From assembly GCA_964467985.1 (NCBI GenBank), contig CAYXTP010000010.1:1-64000 (forward strand): DNA of 64,000 bases, written 5' to 3'. How positions within the stretch are numbered: the first letter of the stretch is position 1; every line of letters starts with the position of its first letter. Both the position numbers and the translations under genes were made by a program. The notes under the pieces are model-generated. The model saw only the letters and a list, made by a program, of their open reading frames with translations. It did no database searches and was not told the origin of the DNA. This stretch comes from GCA-2720975 sp964467985. GTDB lineage: Bacteria > Planctomycetota > UBA1135 > GCA-002686595. Shown piece after piece: positions 36,570-45,193 of the stretch.

Positions 36570-38108
36570 ATGCAGCTCCGCATCAATCAATACACCTTGG
36601 CCCCCCTCGCCCTCCTTGGCGCCCTGTGCACGTCGAGCCTTGCCCAGGAGGCCCCGCCCCCCTCGATCCCCGTCAGCTACGCCTATGACACGGGTTGGGT
36701 GGAGAATCGTTCCTCCAGTCGCATCGTTACGATTTCCTTCACGGTTTATCAGCCCCAAGCCGAGTGGATGCGCTTGTACTTCGAGGACATTCACCTGGGG
36801 CGCAACCCGCAAGTTCCCGGTCAGGGCTCGATCCTGCGCCTCACGTCATTTCTGGACGGTGCGGTCCAGGAACTGAACACGACCCACGTCGATCAGTGGC
36901 AAAAGTCGACGGCGTACTTCAATGGTGATTCTGTGCAGGTTGAGGTCTTGGCCGACCCGGGGACAAGCTCGCGACTCGTCATGCGCGCCTTGGACATGGG
37001 TCTAGCCCCCGCTGACGACCCAAGCCAATGCGGGTCTACGGACGACCGAGTCCCTTCCTCAGATCCCCGCGCAGCGAGACTTCTGCCCATCGGTTGCACG
37101 GGCTGGCTGATCAATGACTGTGCACACTGTTTCCTGACCGCAGGACACTGCACGTCCGGAGTCTCGGTGGCCCAATTCAACGTGCCCAACTCCAACTCCA
37201 ATGGCAGCCTCAACAATCCGCCACCGCAGGATCAATACGCCGTCGATTCCGCCTCTATTCAGAGCAACGGTGGGCAGGGTGTTGGCAACGACTGGGGTTA
37301 CTTCGGGACGTTTCCCAATAGCACCACGGGCCTGACGGCATTCCAAGCGCAAGGCTCGGCATTCAACCTCCTCAACCCTCCGGGCACGAGCAACAACACG
37401 ATCCGTATCACCGGATATGGCGTCGACAGCGGTGTGCGCAACCAGACCCAGCAGACCCATGTGGGTCCGTTCGTCGTGTCAAGCGGCACGACCGTGGGCT
37501 ACCGCACGGATACCCAGGGCGGCAACTCCGGCTCGCCTGTGATCTGGGAGCAGAGTGGCGACGCGATCGGCATTCACACCCATGGTGGGTGTACCAGTTC
37601 CGGTGGAAACAACTGGGGTACGGGCATCAACCACTCGGCCCTGCAAAACGCGTTGGCTTCGCCCAAGGGCATTTGCGCCGCAGGCAGTTCTATCTTCTCA
37701 GATGGCTTCGAGAGCGGCGACTACCTCGGCGGTAGTTGGGTTGTGCGGAACAAGAAAGCCAAGATTCGCAGCGGCGCGGCCAAGACAGGCAATTGGGGCG
37801 CTCGAATCAAACGCAAGTCATGGATTGAACGCGCCGTGGACACCACGGGACTCTCCAATATCCACGTGTCCTATTGGCGCAAGACCAAGAACCTGGTGAG
37901 TGGTGAACGCCTGCGCGTCCAGTGGTGGGATGGCGCACAATGGACCACCCTCGAAGATGTGACAGACACGACATGGGGTCAGGGTTCTTTCAACTTGCCT
38001 GCCTCAGCGGACAACAATCCCAACTTCAAGCTCCGCTTCCGGGGCAACTCTGCCCAGAAAAAGGGCTGGGGAGATGTGGATGACGTGAGCGTGTCCTCGT
38101 GTAACTGA
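36570..38108 (+). CDS. Secreted trypsin-like serine protease with C-terminal binding domain
   Basis: The 512-residue protein has a signal peptide (ending near SSLAQ). Residues 30-150 are beta-rich. The trypsin fold follows with an intact triad: LTAGHCT (His193), NDWGYFGTF (Asp241) and GGNSGSPVIW (Ser320). The C-terminal 130 residues open with FSDGFESGDYLGG and resemble a P/MAM-type jelly-roll found behind secreted proteases, probably for substrate or surface binding. No cleavage partner is evident. A strong terminator follows at 38139. Confidence 0.9.
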   Translation: MQLRINQYTLAPLALLGALCTSSLAQEAPPPSIPVSYAYDTGWVENRSSSRIVTISFTVYQPQAEWMRLYFEDIHLGRNPQVPGQGSILRLTSFLDGAVQELNTTHVDQWQKSTAYFNGDSVQVEVLADPGTSSRLVMRALDMGLAPADDPSQCGSTDDRVPSSDPRAARLLPIGCTGWLINDCAHCFLTAGHCTSGVSVAQFNVPNSNSNGSLNNPPPQDQYAVDSASIQSNGGQGVGNDWGYFGTFPNSTTGLTAFQAQGSAFNLLNPPGTSNNTIRITGYGVDSGVRNQTQQTHVGPFVVSSGTTVGYRTDTQGGNSGSPVIWEQSGDAIGIHTHGGCTSSGGNNWGTGINHSALQNALASPKGICAAGSSIFSDGFESGDYLGGSWVVRNKKAKIRSGAAKTGNWGARIKRKSWIERAVDTTGLSNIHVSYWRKTKNLVSGERLRVQWWDGAQWTTLEDVTDTTWGQGSFNLPASADNNPNFKLRFRGNSAQKKGWGDVDDVSVSSCN

Positions 38109-38138
38109 AAGACTCAGCGACCGAGGTTGGCTTGATCG

Positions 38139-38175
38139 CAGCCGAACCGGGTTTTCCGGTTCGGCTGTTTGCTTT
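38139..38175 (+). terminator. Rho-independent terminator after the protease gene
   Basis: CAGCCGAACCGG and CCGGTTCGGCTG form a perfect 12-bp stem with a GTTTT loop, followed by TTTGCTTT. It lies 30 bp after the protease stop and separates it from the dipeptidase gene. Confidence 0.85.
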
Positions 38176-38333
38176 GGGCCCAACGGGCGGGTGCTGGGCC
38201 TCACCTTCACTCATCCAGAACGAGATCCTCAGCCCCGCCTCCTTGCCCCTGGGCTAGGATGGACTCCGATTCACCCACTCAGCCCACGAACACGTCACGC
38301 AAGAGATACGGTGACGACCTGAAGGAATCCCCC

Positions 38334-39623
38334 ATGCACCTTAGCCGTCGCCAGATCTTGCCGATCCTCGCCTGCCTGACCACTCTCGGAGTCCATGCCC
38401 AAGAGAATGAAAGCGAGGCTGAGCTGCTCGCCCGTGCGAGAGGCATCCACAGTCGCGTGCTGACCCTCGACACGCACAAGGACATTTCCTCGGACCTCGC
38501 CTCCGAGGAGATCCCCAGCGATGAGAAAGAACGCGAGCGCTTCCTCTTACGTACGGATCCCACACTCGAGGGTCCGAACCAAGTGGACTTCCCCAAGATG
38601 CGCTCCGGAGGGCTCGACGCTGCGTTCTTCATCGTCTACGTGGGGCAGGGGTCCTTGGACGAGGAGGGCTTCGCGCGGGCGGCCAAGCAGGCGCAGGACA
38701 AATTCGATGCCATCCACCGCATGGCCCGTCGATTCTCCGATCACATCGGGCTGGCGCGCACGCCTGACGATGTGGAGCGCATCCACAAGCAGGGCAGGCT
38801 CGTGGCCTGCATCGGCATCGAGAACGGCTACGCGATGGGCACGGATATCTCGCGCATCGCGAAGTTTCACCGCATGGGTGCGCGCTACATGAGCATCGCC
38901 CACAACGGACACAGTCAGCTCGGTGATTCGCATACGCCCGCGGAACCGTTGCACGGTGGACTGACTGAATTGGGTCGCGGTGCCATCGCGGAGCTCAATC
39001 GCGTCGGCATCATGGTGGACGTTTCGCACGCCTCGAAGAAGACGATGATGCAGGCGGTGGCCCACTCGAAGGCGCCGGTCCTGGCTTCCCATTCGGCTGT
39101 CGATGGGATCTTCCCGCACGGCCGGAACTTGGACGACGAACAATTGCGCGCCCTAGCCGCCAAGGGTGGCGTCATTCAGATTGTGGCCTTCAAGAGTTAC
39201 GTCAAGGGTGACGACGCCCGGCGCGAGGCCATCGCCGAGTTGCGCAAGGAGTTGAACTACCCGCGACGGCGTAGTGGTGAGCCCATTTCTGATTCGCCCG
39301 AGGCCATTGAGACAAGGCGTCTATTCCGGGAAGGAGTCGCCGCTATCGAAGCAGCGCACCCACCAGCCAACGTCTCGGACTTCGCGGACCACATCGACTA
39401 CGCCGTATCCGTCATCGGTATTGACCACGTCGCCATCAGTTCCGACTTCGACGGCGGTGGCGGAGTCAACGGCTGGAACACTGCGGCCGAGACGTTCAAT
39501 GTGACGCTTGAGCTCGTGCGCCGAGGCTATACCGAGGAACAGATTGGCAAGCTGTGGTCGGGGAACACCCTACGCCTTTGGCGTGAAGTGGAGGCGGTCA
39601 GCAAGCGGTTGCAGGGTGAATAG
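38334..39623 (+). CDS. Exported M19 (renal-type) dipeptidase
   Basis: The ATG at 38334 (MHLSRRQILPILACLTTL) starts a signal peptide and is preceded by AAGGA. The 429-residue product matches the membrane dipeptidase family. Zinc ligands lie in LDTHKDIS (His48, Asp50), CIGIENGYAMG (Glu), SIAHNGHSQLGDS and VDVSHASKK. The C-terminal signature is AISSDFDGGGG. It cleaves dipeptides (often D-amino-acid or peptidoglycan-derived). The twin-Arg is not clearly Tat-like. It lies between the protease terminator and a coupled lipoprotein gene. Confidence 0.92.
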   Translation: MHLSRRQILPILACLTTLGVHAQENESEAELLARARGIHSRVLTLDTHKDISSDLASEEIPSDEKERERFLLRTDPTLEGPNQVDFPKMRSGGLDAAFFIVYVGQGSLDEEGFARAAKQAQDKFDAIHRMARRFSDHIGLARTPDDVERIHKQGRLVACIGIENGYAMGTDISRIAKFHRMGARYMSIAHNGHSQLGDSHTPAEPLHGGLTELGRGAIAELNRVGIMVDVSHASKKTMMQAVAHSKAPVLASHSAVDGIFPHGRNLDDEQLRALAAKGGVIQIVAFKSYVKGDDARREAIAELRKELNYPRRRSGEPISDSPEAIETRRLFREGVAAIEAAHPPANVSDFADHIDYAVSVIGIDHVAISSDFDGGGGVNGWNTAAETFNVTLELVRRGYTEEQIGKLWSGNTLRLWREVEAVSKRLQGE

Positions 39624-40122
39624 CTGCGGATCACAGACGCTCCCGGCGCGCGCCGGTGTTGCGGTCGTGTTGATCAGCCTGTTCGCTGGGTGTGGCTCCG
39701 AGTCGGAACCTGTGGTGCCCGCAGCCCCTCATCTGGACTCGACAACCGCGGCAGCAGGAGAGGTCGAGTGGACGGCGCCTCTGCATCCTGAGGTGGAGTT
39801 CTACGCGACCCACTATTCCGTCGGAGCGGTAGGGAGTGTGGGTCGTCACGAGAATTCTGACTGGCAACCCGGTTCCAAGGGCAGCAAGTTTGGCTCCTCA
39901 TGCGGCCAGCCAGGAGAGGCCCAATACGGCACGATGGCCGAGTACAAGGGCACGCTTGCTGGCAGTGACCAATACGAGGTGGTGGTCTCCTACGCGGCTG
40001 AAGGCAAGAGCGCGAGCTTCACCAAAACCTACAACTATCGAGGTCAAGACATCGAATTCTGGAGCGACAGCGATTGGCGCATAGGGATGCGGCCTTCCAC
40101 AGGAATCGAACCGGGCGATTGA
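39616..40122 (+). CDS. Putative lipoprotein of unknown function
   Basis: Starting at GTG 39616, it overlaps the dipeptidase stop by 8 nt. The 168-residue product has leader VAVVLISLFAGC (lipobox FAGC). The mature part (VEWTAPLHPEVEFYATHYSV, GKSASFTKTYNYRGQDIEFWS) is unrecognised, with a conserved-looking Cys in GSSCGQPGEAQYG. The overlap suggests coexpression with the dipeptidase. The start is less certain; an internal start could shorten the leader. Confidence 0.55.
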   Translation: MNSCGSQTLPARAGVAVVLISLFAGCGSESEPVVPAAPHLDSTTAAAGEVEWTAPLHPEVEFYATHYSVGAVGSVGRHENSDWQPGSKGSKFGSSCGQPGEAQYGTMAEYKGTLAGSDQYEVVVSYAAEGKSASFTKTYNYRGQDIEFWSDSDWRIGMRPSTGIEPGD

Positions 40123-40149
40123 ATGGCAAGTGGGCCGCCGCGGCACCGC

Positions 40150-40701
40150 TCAACGCTTGGGTGAACGATCTACAAGTTCCGTCCCCACGGCCTGCGACAC
40201 GACCCCGGCAAGCTTTCGCACGAGGTCCTCGTCCTTGTTGCGCTCAAGCGAAAGTCTGCGCCGCGGCTTGATCACGGCCATCGCCTCCCAGGTCGGATAG
40301 GCCTGGGAGGGTCCACGATGACCCTGTGCCGGGCTCTCAATTCTGAATCGTATTTCGATGCGTTTGACGTCATGAAACGCAAAGCAGTACTGCTCACGCG
40401 CGGGCCCCGGCCAATAGCGGGTTGAGTAGGAACCCGAGGCTTGAGAGAGATCCAAGGTCAGGACCTCGCGCCTCAAGAAGCGGTTCACGCTATAGCCGAA
40501 GAGCAGCACTCCGAGCCAGAAGAATAGAGCACCCGGCGTGCGCATCGCGCCATCTGGGCTGTAGCGGTAGAAGGCACCCCCTGCTCCTACGAACACAGCC
40601 GCCACAAGCCAGAGCAGCCATAGTCCCTGTTCACCTTCCTCACCATCTGTTCGCCTTCCAGCGAGCTGCAGGAACAGGGCGTCGTGGTGGGAAGTGCGCA
40701 T
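40150..40701 (-). CDS. Two-helix membrane protein, unknown
   Basis: The 183-residue product has a polar N-terminus and two adjacent helices (GLWLLWLVAAVFVGAGGAF and GALFFWLGVLLFGYSV). A soluble C-terminus follows: LTLDLSQASGSYSTRYWPG, then EQYCFAFHDVKRIEIRF. This layout, two helices followed by a PH-like beta domain, is common among small bacterial membrane proteins. Function unknown. It converges on the lipoprotein gene at 39616. Confidence 0.6.
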   Translation of the reverse strand: MRTSHHDALFLQLAGRRTDGEEGEQGLWLLWLVAAVFVGAGGAFYRYSPDGAMRTPGALFFWLGVLLFGYSVNRFLRREVLTLDLSQASGSYSTRYWPGPAREQYCFAFHDVKRIEIRFRIESPAQGHRGPSQAYPTWEAMAVIKPRRRLSLERNKDEDLVRKLAGVVSQAVGTELVDRSPKR

Positions 40702-40761
40702 GAGATGGGCCGTACCGGATTCTCGGCTCGATATTCAAAGGAGTCCGGCCCTGTGCAAGAG

Positions 40762-40794
40762 AAGACCCCGAGACCGTCGAGGCCCCAGGGTCTT
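40762..40794 (-). terminator. Stem-loop downstream of the triple-Cys-module gene
   Basis: AAGACCC and GGGTCTT form a 7-bp stem separated by 19 bases, 65 bp beyond the stop of the minus-strand gene at 40859. The trailing bases are pyrimidine-rich but not a T-run. Weak candidate. Confidence 0.3.
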
Positions 40795-40858
40795 CCCGTT
40801 GCGGAACTGCACTCCAGATCAGTCGGTCAGCGATGGACGACTGACCCGGGGTCGGACA

Positions 40859-41581
40859 CTACTTCTTGGAGTGCTTGGCCCGCTCCTGGTGGAGTTTCTC
40901 CATGTACTTCGCCGGGCTCTTGTGGAAGGCCTTCTTGCAACGCTTGCAGCACAAACGCACGAGGCTGGTTCCGTAGAGCATGTCCACAGGAGGATCCACA
41001 TCCTCTCCCACAATCACCTCGCCACTGACAATGCAGGTCTTGATGGGGTAGTGCTTCTTTTGCGTCTCAATCAAGGCCGCGTTGACGGCTTTGATTGCCT
41101 TGGACGAATCGGCGCGGACCTTTTTGGCGCAACGATCACAACAAACTCGCACGAGGCGCGTGCCCACGACGACATTGACGGGATCCTTTTCGGGATCCAA
41201 GGCCTTTCCAGTCACGGCGCACTTCTTCAGCGGATAGTGCGGCAACTGCTTCGCGATGACCGCCGCTTCGACCTGCTTGATTGCCGCCGCAGGGTTGGCC
41301 TTGGCCTTCTTCACGCAGCCCTTGCAGCAGAGACGCAGCAGGTGACCCTCAACGACCAGGTCGATGGGCTCGCCCATGCTGCCCAGCTCTTCGTGGCTGA
41401 CAACGCACTTGTTCAAGGGGTAAGAGGGCAACTGATCAGCGATGACCATCTTCTCCTTGTCCGCCGCCGAGTCGTCGTGGGCGGCAGTGGCTTTGACGGG
41501 ACTATCTTGCACGGCGGAGCCGGGAATCGCGGCGGCCAGGGCCAGTGAGGCGCAGGCCAGAGAGATGACGAACTTGTTCAT
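40859..41581 (-). CDS. Exported protein with three tandem Cys-rich (TRASH-like) modules
   Basis: The 240-residue protein has a signal peptide (MNKFVISLACASLALAAAIPG). Three repeats of a 62-residue module follow. Each has a first Cys in YPLxxCxVSG/H (Cys59, 121, 183) and then a CCxxC cluster after RLCCKGC, RVCCDRC or RLCCKRC (Cys85/86/89, 147/148/151, 211/212/215), spaced 26, 26 and 28 residues from the first. The pattern fits a treble-clef or TRASH-like metal-binding zinc ribbon. It could bind Zn, Cu or another soft metal in the envelope. No operon partner; a stem-loop lies downstream at 40762. Confidence 0.75.
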   Translation of the reverse strand: MNKFVISLACASLALAAAIPGSAVQDSPVKATAAHDDSAADKEKMVIADQLPSYPLNKCVVSHEELGSMGEPIDLVVEGHLLRLCCKGCVKKAKANPAAAIKQVEAAVIAKQLPHYPLKKCAVTGKALDPEKDPVNVVVGTRLVRVCCDRCAKKVRADSSKAIKAVNAALIETQKKHYPIKTCIVSGEVIVGEDVDPPVDMLYGTSLVRLCCKRCKKAFHKSPAKYMEKLHQERAKHSKK

Positions 41582-41905
41582 GATTGAGTAGCCGCTATGG
41601 ACGGCCCTTTGAATGGTTGTGCGAATAGTGAGCGGGGGTCCGAATGACTTCCCGAGCGAAGCAGTTTACCAGCGGCAGCCAACCTGGGGCTAGCTGGGCG
41701 GTATGGGTTGAACAATCCTTACTTGCTCGCTCATCGATCCGGGGAGGAGCGTGCCGCTGATGGGGCCTTCTTCGGTGGGACGGGCCGAGATCGGCAAGTA
41801 TTCCCGGCCATGATCCGATTGAGCAAGTGGCTCAGTTCCGAGACAACTTGGGGCAATGGCTGATGGCTGAGGCAGACTCTTGGCTAAGTCACCCAGACGG
41901 AGAGG
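41582..41905. other. 324-bp intergenic region, no feature recognised
   Basis: This lies upstream of the triple-Cys-module gene and downstream of the sulfatase-like gene at 41906, both on the minus strand. I see no convincing -35/-10 pair, terminator, RNA gene or ORF with clear coding bias in it. Confidence 0.5.
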
Positions 41906-43294
41906 CTACTCCTCATCCCCATCCGCGTAGCCCAGTGCCTGCAGTTCCTTGAGAACCTCCGCGTCCATGTCGTCCGGAATCGAGAATGCGCCGGCCGCAG
42001 CTTCTTGGAATTGGCTTGCTCGAAGTCGCATTCTCTCAGCGATGGCGGCTGTGTTGCCCGATGAAACCGGACTCGATTCTTGTGGGTCGAGATTCAGGTC
42101 GTAGAGCGCCCGCGGTTCGGAGTCGAACACCAATTTGAACTGTCCTTCAAATACGGCGATCGGATCGGCGACTCGCTCTGAGATCTGATCCTTGACCGTT
42201 CGCGGATCGGGGATCCGAACCTCGGAGAAGTAGACGGCTTCTCCAACCGGCCCACCTCGGATTGCAGAAACCAACGACCGCCCTTGCACGGCTTCCGGAC
42301 TCTCAATATCGAGCAGGTCGAGAACCGTCGGCATCAGGTCGATGACACCGACTCGCTGGCTCGCTACGAGTCCCCGCCCAGACTCTCGAGGGTCAACGAT
42401 GATCAAGGGGACCTGTAGCAACTCCTGCCAGATCAATTTTCCATGCCCGTAGGCTCCGTGCTCCCCGAGCAATTGGCCGTGATCCCCTACGACGATGATG
42501 ATCGTCTCCTCGAGTAGGTTTCGAGCTTTCAGCCCCTCGAGTAGCTCCCCCACGAGCAGGTCAGCGTCCATGACGCGCCCGTCATAGAGGTGCTGGATAA
42601 CGCGAGCTGACCCATCTTCATCTTGCTTGAGTTTATTCAACTCGTAGAACTCAGCAACGTCAGCGCCATCCGCCAACACACCGTCGTACTCACCGAGCCG
42701 CTCCGAGGCGTAACTCGTCAGGGGATAGGGAGAGTGGGGCTCAAAGTAATGCAACCACATGAACGTGGGCCGCTTTCCCTCATCCGGCTGTCCGTCTAGG
42801 AACTCGAATGCCAGGCGGTTGACGTCCTTTCCTTCGCGCACATGTGTCTCATGGCGCCAAGGATTGGCAGGCATCTGCTCGTCACTGATTACGCCGAACC
42901 CCTGATCCAGGCCGCCGCGGGCCACCATTGCCTTGTAGCTGACGAAGGCACCCGTTGAATACCCTGCCTGCGTGAGGACTTCCGCGAGCGTCACGTGCTC
43001 TGCGCCTAGGGAGTCCCCATTCCATCGCACCCCATGAGTCCTTGGGTAGAGCCCCGTGAACATGGAGCTGTGCGACGGAAAGGTCGTAGCGATAGGTGCG
43101 ATGGCGTTCTGAAATCGAATCCCGTCTCCCGCCAGCGCATCGAGATTGGGCGTCAACCCCTTCGACGACCCATAACATCCGAGCGCATCGGACCAAATAG
43201 TGTCTATGCTCAGAACCAGGACGCTCGGCCCGCTGGGTAGAGGCGGTTCATCGTTTGCAACCGTAGAACATCCGACGATCCAAACGACAGCCAA
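41906..43294 (-). CDS. Sulfatase-fold lipoprotein with Thr nucleophile position
   Basis: The 462-residue protein is an alkaline phosphatase-superfamily member: VLVLSIDTIWSDALGCYG (metal site), IATTFPSHSSMFTGLYPRTHG, and VVGDHGQLLGEHGAYGHG. The fGly Cys is absent; the position reads TFPSH. The start is TTG at 43294 (MAVVWIVGCS), the only usable codon before the upstream in-frame stop, and gives an unusually short leader with lipobox IVGC. The upstream edge could therefore be damaged or mis-called. Ends 324 bp before the triple-Cys gene. It is transcribed away from the polysaccharide genes. Confidence 0.75.
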   Translation of the reverse strand: MAVVWIVGCSTVANDEPPLPSGPSVLVLSIDTIWSDALGCYGSSKGLTPNLDALAGDGIRFQNAIAPIATTFPSHSSMFTGLYPRTHGVRWNGDSLGAEHVTLAEVLTQAGYSTGAFVSYKAMVARGGLDQGFGVISDEQMPANPWRHETHVREGKDVNRLAFEFLDGQPDEGKRPTFMWLHYFEPHSPYPLTSYASERLGEYDGVLADGADVAEFYELNKLKQDEDGSARVIQHLYDGRVMDADLLVGELLEGLKARNLLEETIIIVVGDHGQLLGEHGAYGHGKLIWQELLQVPLIIVDPRESGRGLVASQRVGVIDLMPTVLDLLDIESPEAVQGRSLVSAIRGGPVGEAVYFSEVRIPDPRTVKDQISERVADPIAVFEGQFKLVFDSEPRALYDLNLDPQESSPVSSGNTAAIAERMRLRASQFQEAAAGAFSIPDDMDAEVLKELQALGYADGDEE

Positions 43295-43566
43295 GACAGA
43301 GACCGCAAACTTCGTGCGCGGATACTACCAAGCTCGAGGCTCGACTGAGGACACCGCGCAGGGCCGGTATGAGATGCGCGCCCGGTTGTCGTTTGTCGCG
43401 CAGCGCCTTCAGAGCACGGCCGGTCTTTCTCCCCCCCTAGGTGCCTGATACACTCCGCGCGACCGACACGCTAATCGTCAAGTCGGGTTGCATCGAGTTC
43501 CGCGAACGACCAGATTCGGTCCGCGTAGCCTCTTAGCCCACCTGAATTGGTGCCCAACTGCACTCC

Positions 43567-44364
43567 ATGGCCAGCACACTCACAGGCTTGACCCAACCGC
43601 GCTCCACGAGGGCGTACCTGCAGTTGATCGTCTACAAGGCGCGCGCGGAGTTGCGCGCACAGGTGTCCCAGTCATTCATGGGCGTTCTGTGGTGGATCGT
43701 TGAACCCCTCTTGTTCCTTGGCGCCTTCTCCATAGTCTTCACCCAGATCATCGACCGAGGGGATGAGGACTTCGTCCCATTTCTGCTCACCGGATTGGTG
43801 CCCTGGAAGTGGTTCGCGAGTTCCCTCTCGTCTGGTTGCAACAGCATCGCCTCCAACGGGGGTCTCATGCGACTGGTCTACCTTCCAAAGCACATTTACC
43901 CAGCGGTCAGCGTGGTCAATGCGACGATCAAGTTTGGGTTCGTGTTCTGCCTGCTGCTTGTCGCAGTCCTGGGTTTCGGCAAGCCGATAACCGCAGCCTG
44001 GGCACTGCTGCCCGTCATCATTGGCCTGCAATTTGTGCTGCAGCTGGGCGTCGCGATGCTGGCCGCCTCCTTGATTCCCTTCGCCAGGGACTTGCGGCTG
44101 CTGGTAGACAACTTGCTGCTGCTACTCATGTTTCTCTCGGGGGTTTTCTACCCGATATCGACGTTCGACGCGGAGTACGGATGGCTGTTCCTCATGAACC
44201 CGGTCGCCGATCTACTGAGCTGCTACCGAGCTGTTCTGCTCGACGGCACGGCGCCGAACCTACTGGCCATGGCGGTCATCGCCGCCTACGCCGTGTTCTT
44301 CTGCACGGTCGGGCATCTGACGCTCAAACGTTTCGACCGGGTCTACCCCAAGATCGTCGCGTGA
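43567..44364 (+). CDS. ABC-2 polysaccharide exporter permease (Wzm/TagG-like)
   Basis: The 265-residue protein has six predicted transmembrane helices. The N-terminus YLQLIVYKARAELRAQVSQSFMGVLWWIVEPLL is typical of Wzm/TagG/KpsM permeases. It pairs with the ATPase gene that overlaps it by 4 nt (GTGA). Together they export a lipid-linked or free polysaccharide across the inner membrane. The upstream 272 bp separates it from the divergent sulfatase-like gene. Confidence 0.92.
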   Translation: MASTLTGLTQPRSTRAYLQLIVYKARAELRAQVSQSFMGVLWWIVEPLLFLGAFSIVFTQIIDRGDEDFVPFLLTGLVPWKWFASSLSSGCNSIASNGGLMRLVYLPKHIYPAVSVVNATIKFGFVFCLLLVAVLGFGKPITAAWALLPVIIGLQFVLQLGVAMLAASLIPFARDLRLLVDNLLLLLMFLSGVFYPISTFDAEYGWLFLMNPVADLLSCYRAVLLDGTAPNLLAMAVIAAYAVFFCTVGHLTLKRFDRVYPKIVA

Positions 44365-45089
44365 CGTCCTCCACCGAAGACAAGCGGCCGATCATCCGGC
44401 TCAAGAACATCGGACTCGCGTATTCGATACGCGCGGGGTTCCGCAATCGGAGCGAAGTGTGGGCGCTGAAGGACATCTCCTTCGACCTATTCAAGGGCGA
44501 CTCCCTGGGTGTCATCGGAGGCAACGGCATGGGCAAGACAACCCTGCTCAAGGTACTCGCGGGAATCATCTCGCCCGACCGTGGTGTCATTGAAGCCACG
44601 GGTTGCCAAACCACCCTGCTTTCCCTCGCCCTTGGGTTCGCGCCCAATCTGTCGGGCCGCGAGAACATCCTCTTGAGCGGCATGATGATGGGCCTCGACC
44701 GGCAGGTGATCGAAGGCAAGATGGAGGGCATCATCGAGTTTTCGGAACTGGGTGAGAGCATCGACCGGCCCGTCTCCACCTACTCGTCCGGCATGAAACT
44801 GCGGCTCGGATTCGCCGTGGCTATCGAAGCCGAGGGCGATGTCTTGCTCATTGATGAGGTCTTGGGAGTCGGCGACAAGGCCTTCCAGGCCAAGTCCAGC
44901 AAAGTCCTGCACGAGATGATTCAATCTGACCGAACCGTGGTCATTGTTTCCCACTCAGTGGCGACCATTCGATCCCTCTGCGATCGAGTGGTCTGGATCC
45001 ACCAAGGTGAGTCCATCTGCGCGGGCGACACCGAATCAATCCTGGCTCGATTCGAGGAAGAGTCGGCAGGTAGGACGGCCAAGCGCTGA
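44361..45089 (+). CDS. ABC polysaccharide exporter ATPase (Wzt/TagH-like, no carbohydrate domain)
   Basis: The GTG at 44361 is chosen because it overlaps the permease stop and gives MTSSTEDKRP; a longer upstream frame is a shadow of the permease. The 242-residue ATPase has Walker A GGNGMGKTT (53-61), signature YSSGMKLRLG, Walker B DVLLIDEV and H-loop IVSH. It ends soon after the nucleotide-binding domain, so it lacks the C-terminal carbohydrate-binding domain of O9a-type Wzt and is nearer KpsT/TagH. Confidence 0.93.
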   Translation: MTSSTEDKRPIIRLKNIGLAYSIRAGFRNRSEVWALKDISFDLFKGDSLGVIGGNGMGKTTLLKVLAGIISPDRGVIEATGCQTTLLSLALGFAPNLSGRENILLSGMMMGLDRQVIEGKMEGIIEFSELGESIDRPVSTYSSGMKLRLGFAVAIEAEGDVLLIDEVLGVGDKAFQAKSSKVLHEMIQSDRTVVIVSHSVATIRSLCDRVVWIHQGESICAGDTESILARFEEESAGRTAKR

Positions 45090-45193
45090 GTGCGTTGTGA
45101 TTCGACCGGCCCTTCCCTAACTGCCTTGGCGTAGGAAGCGGAGGCTGTCCGCTTTCCCTACAATCAACAAGCCCGCCTCGCCCCCACTCCCTG

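Noticed and set aside
43809..44360. N-terminal extension of the ABC ATPase frame
   Set aside because: It overlaps the permease gene in another frame; the GTG at 44361 overlaps the permease stop and fits ATPase family length.
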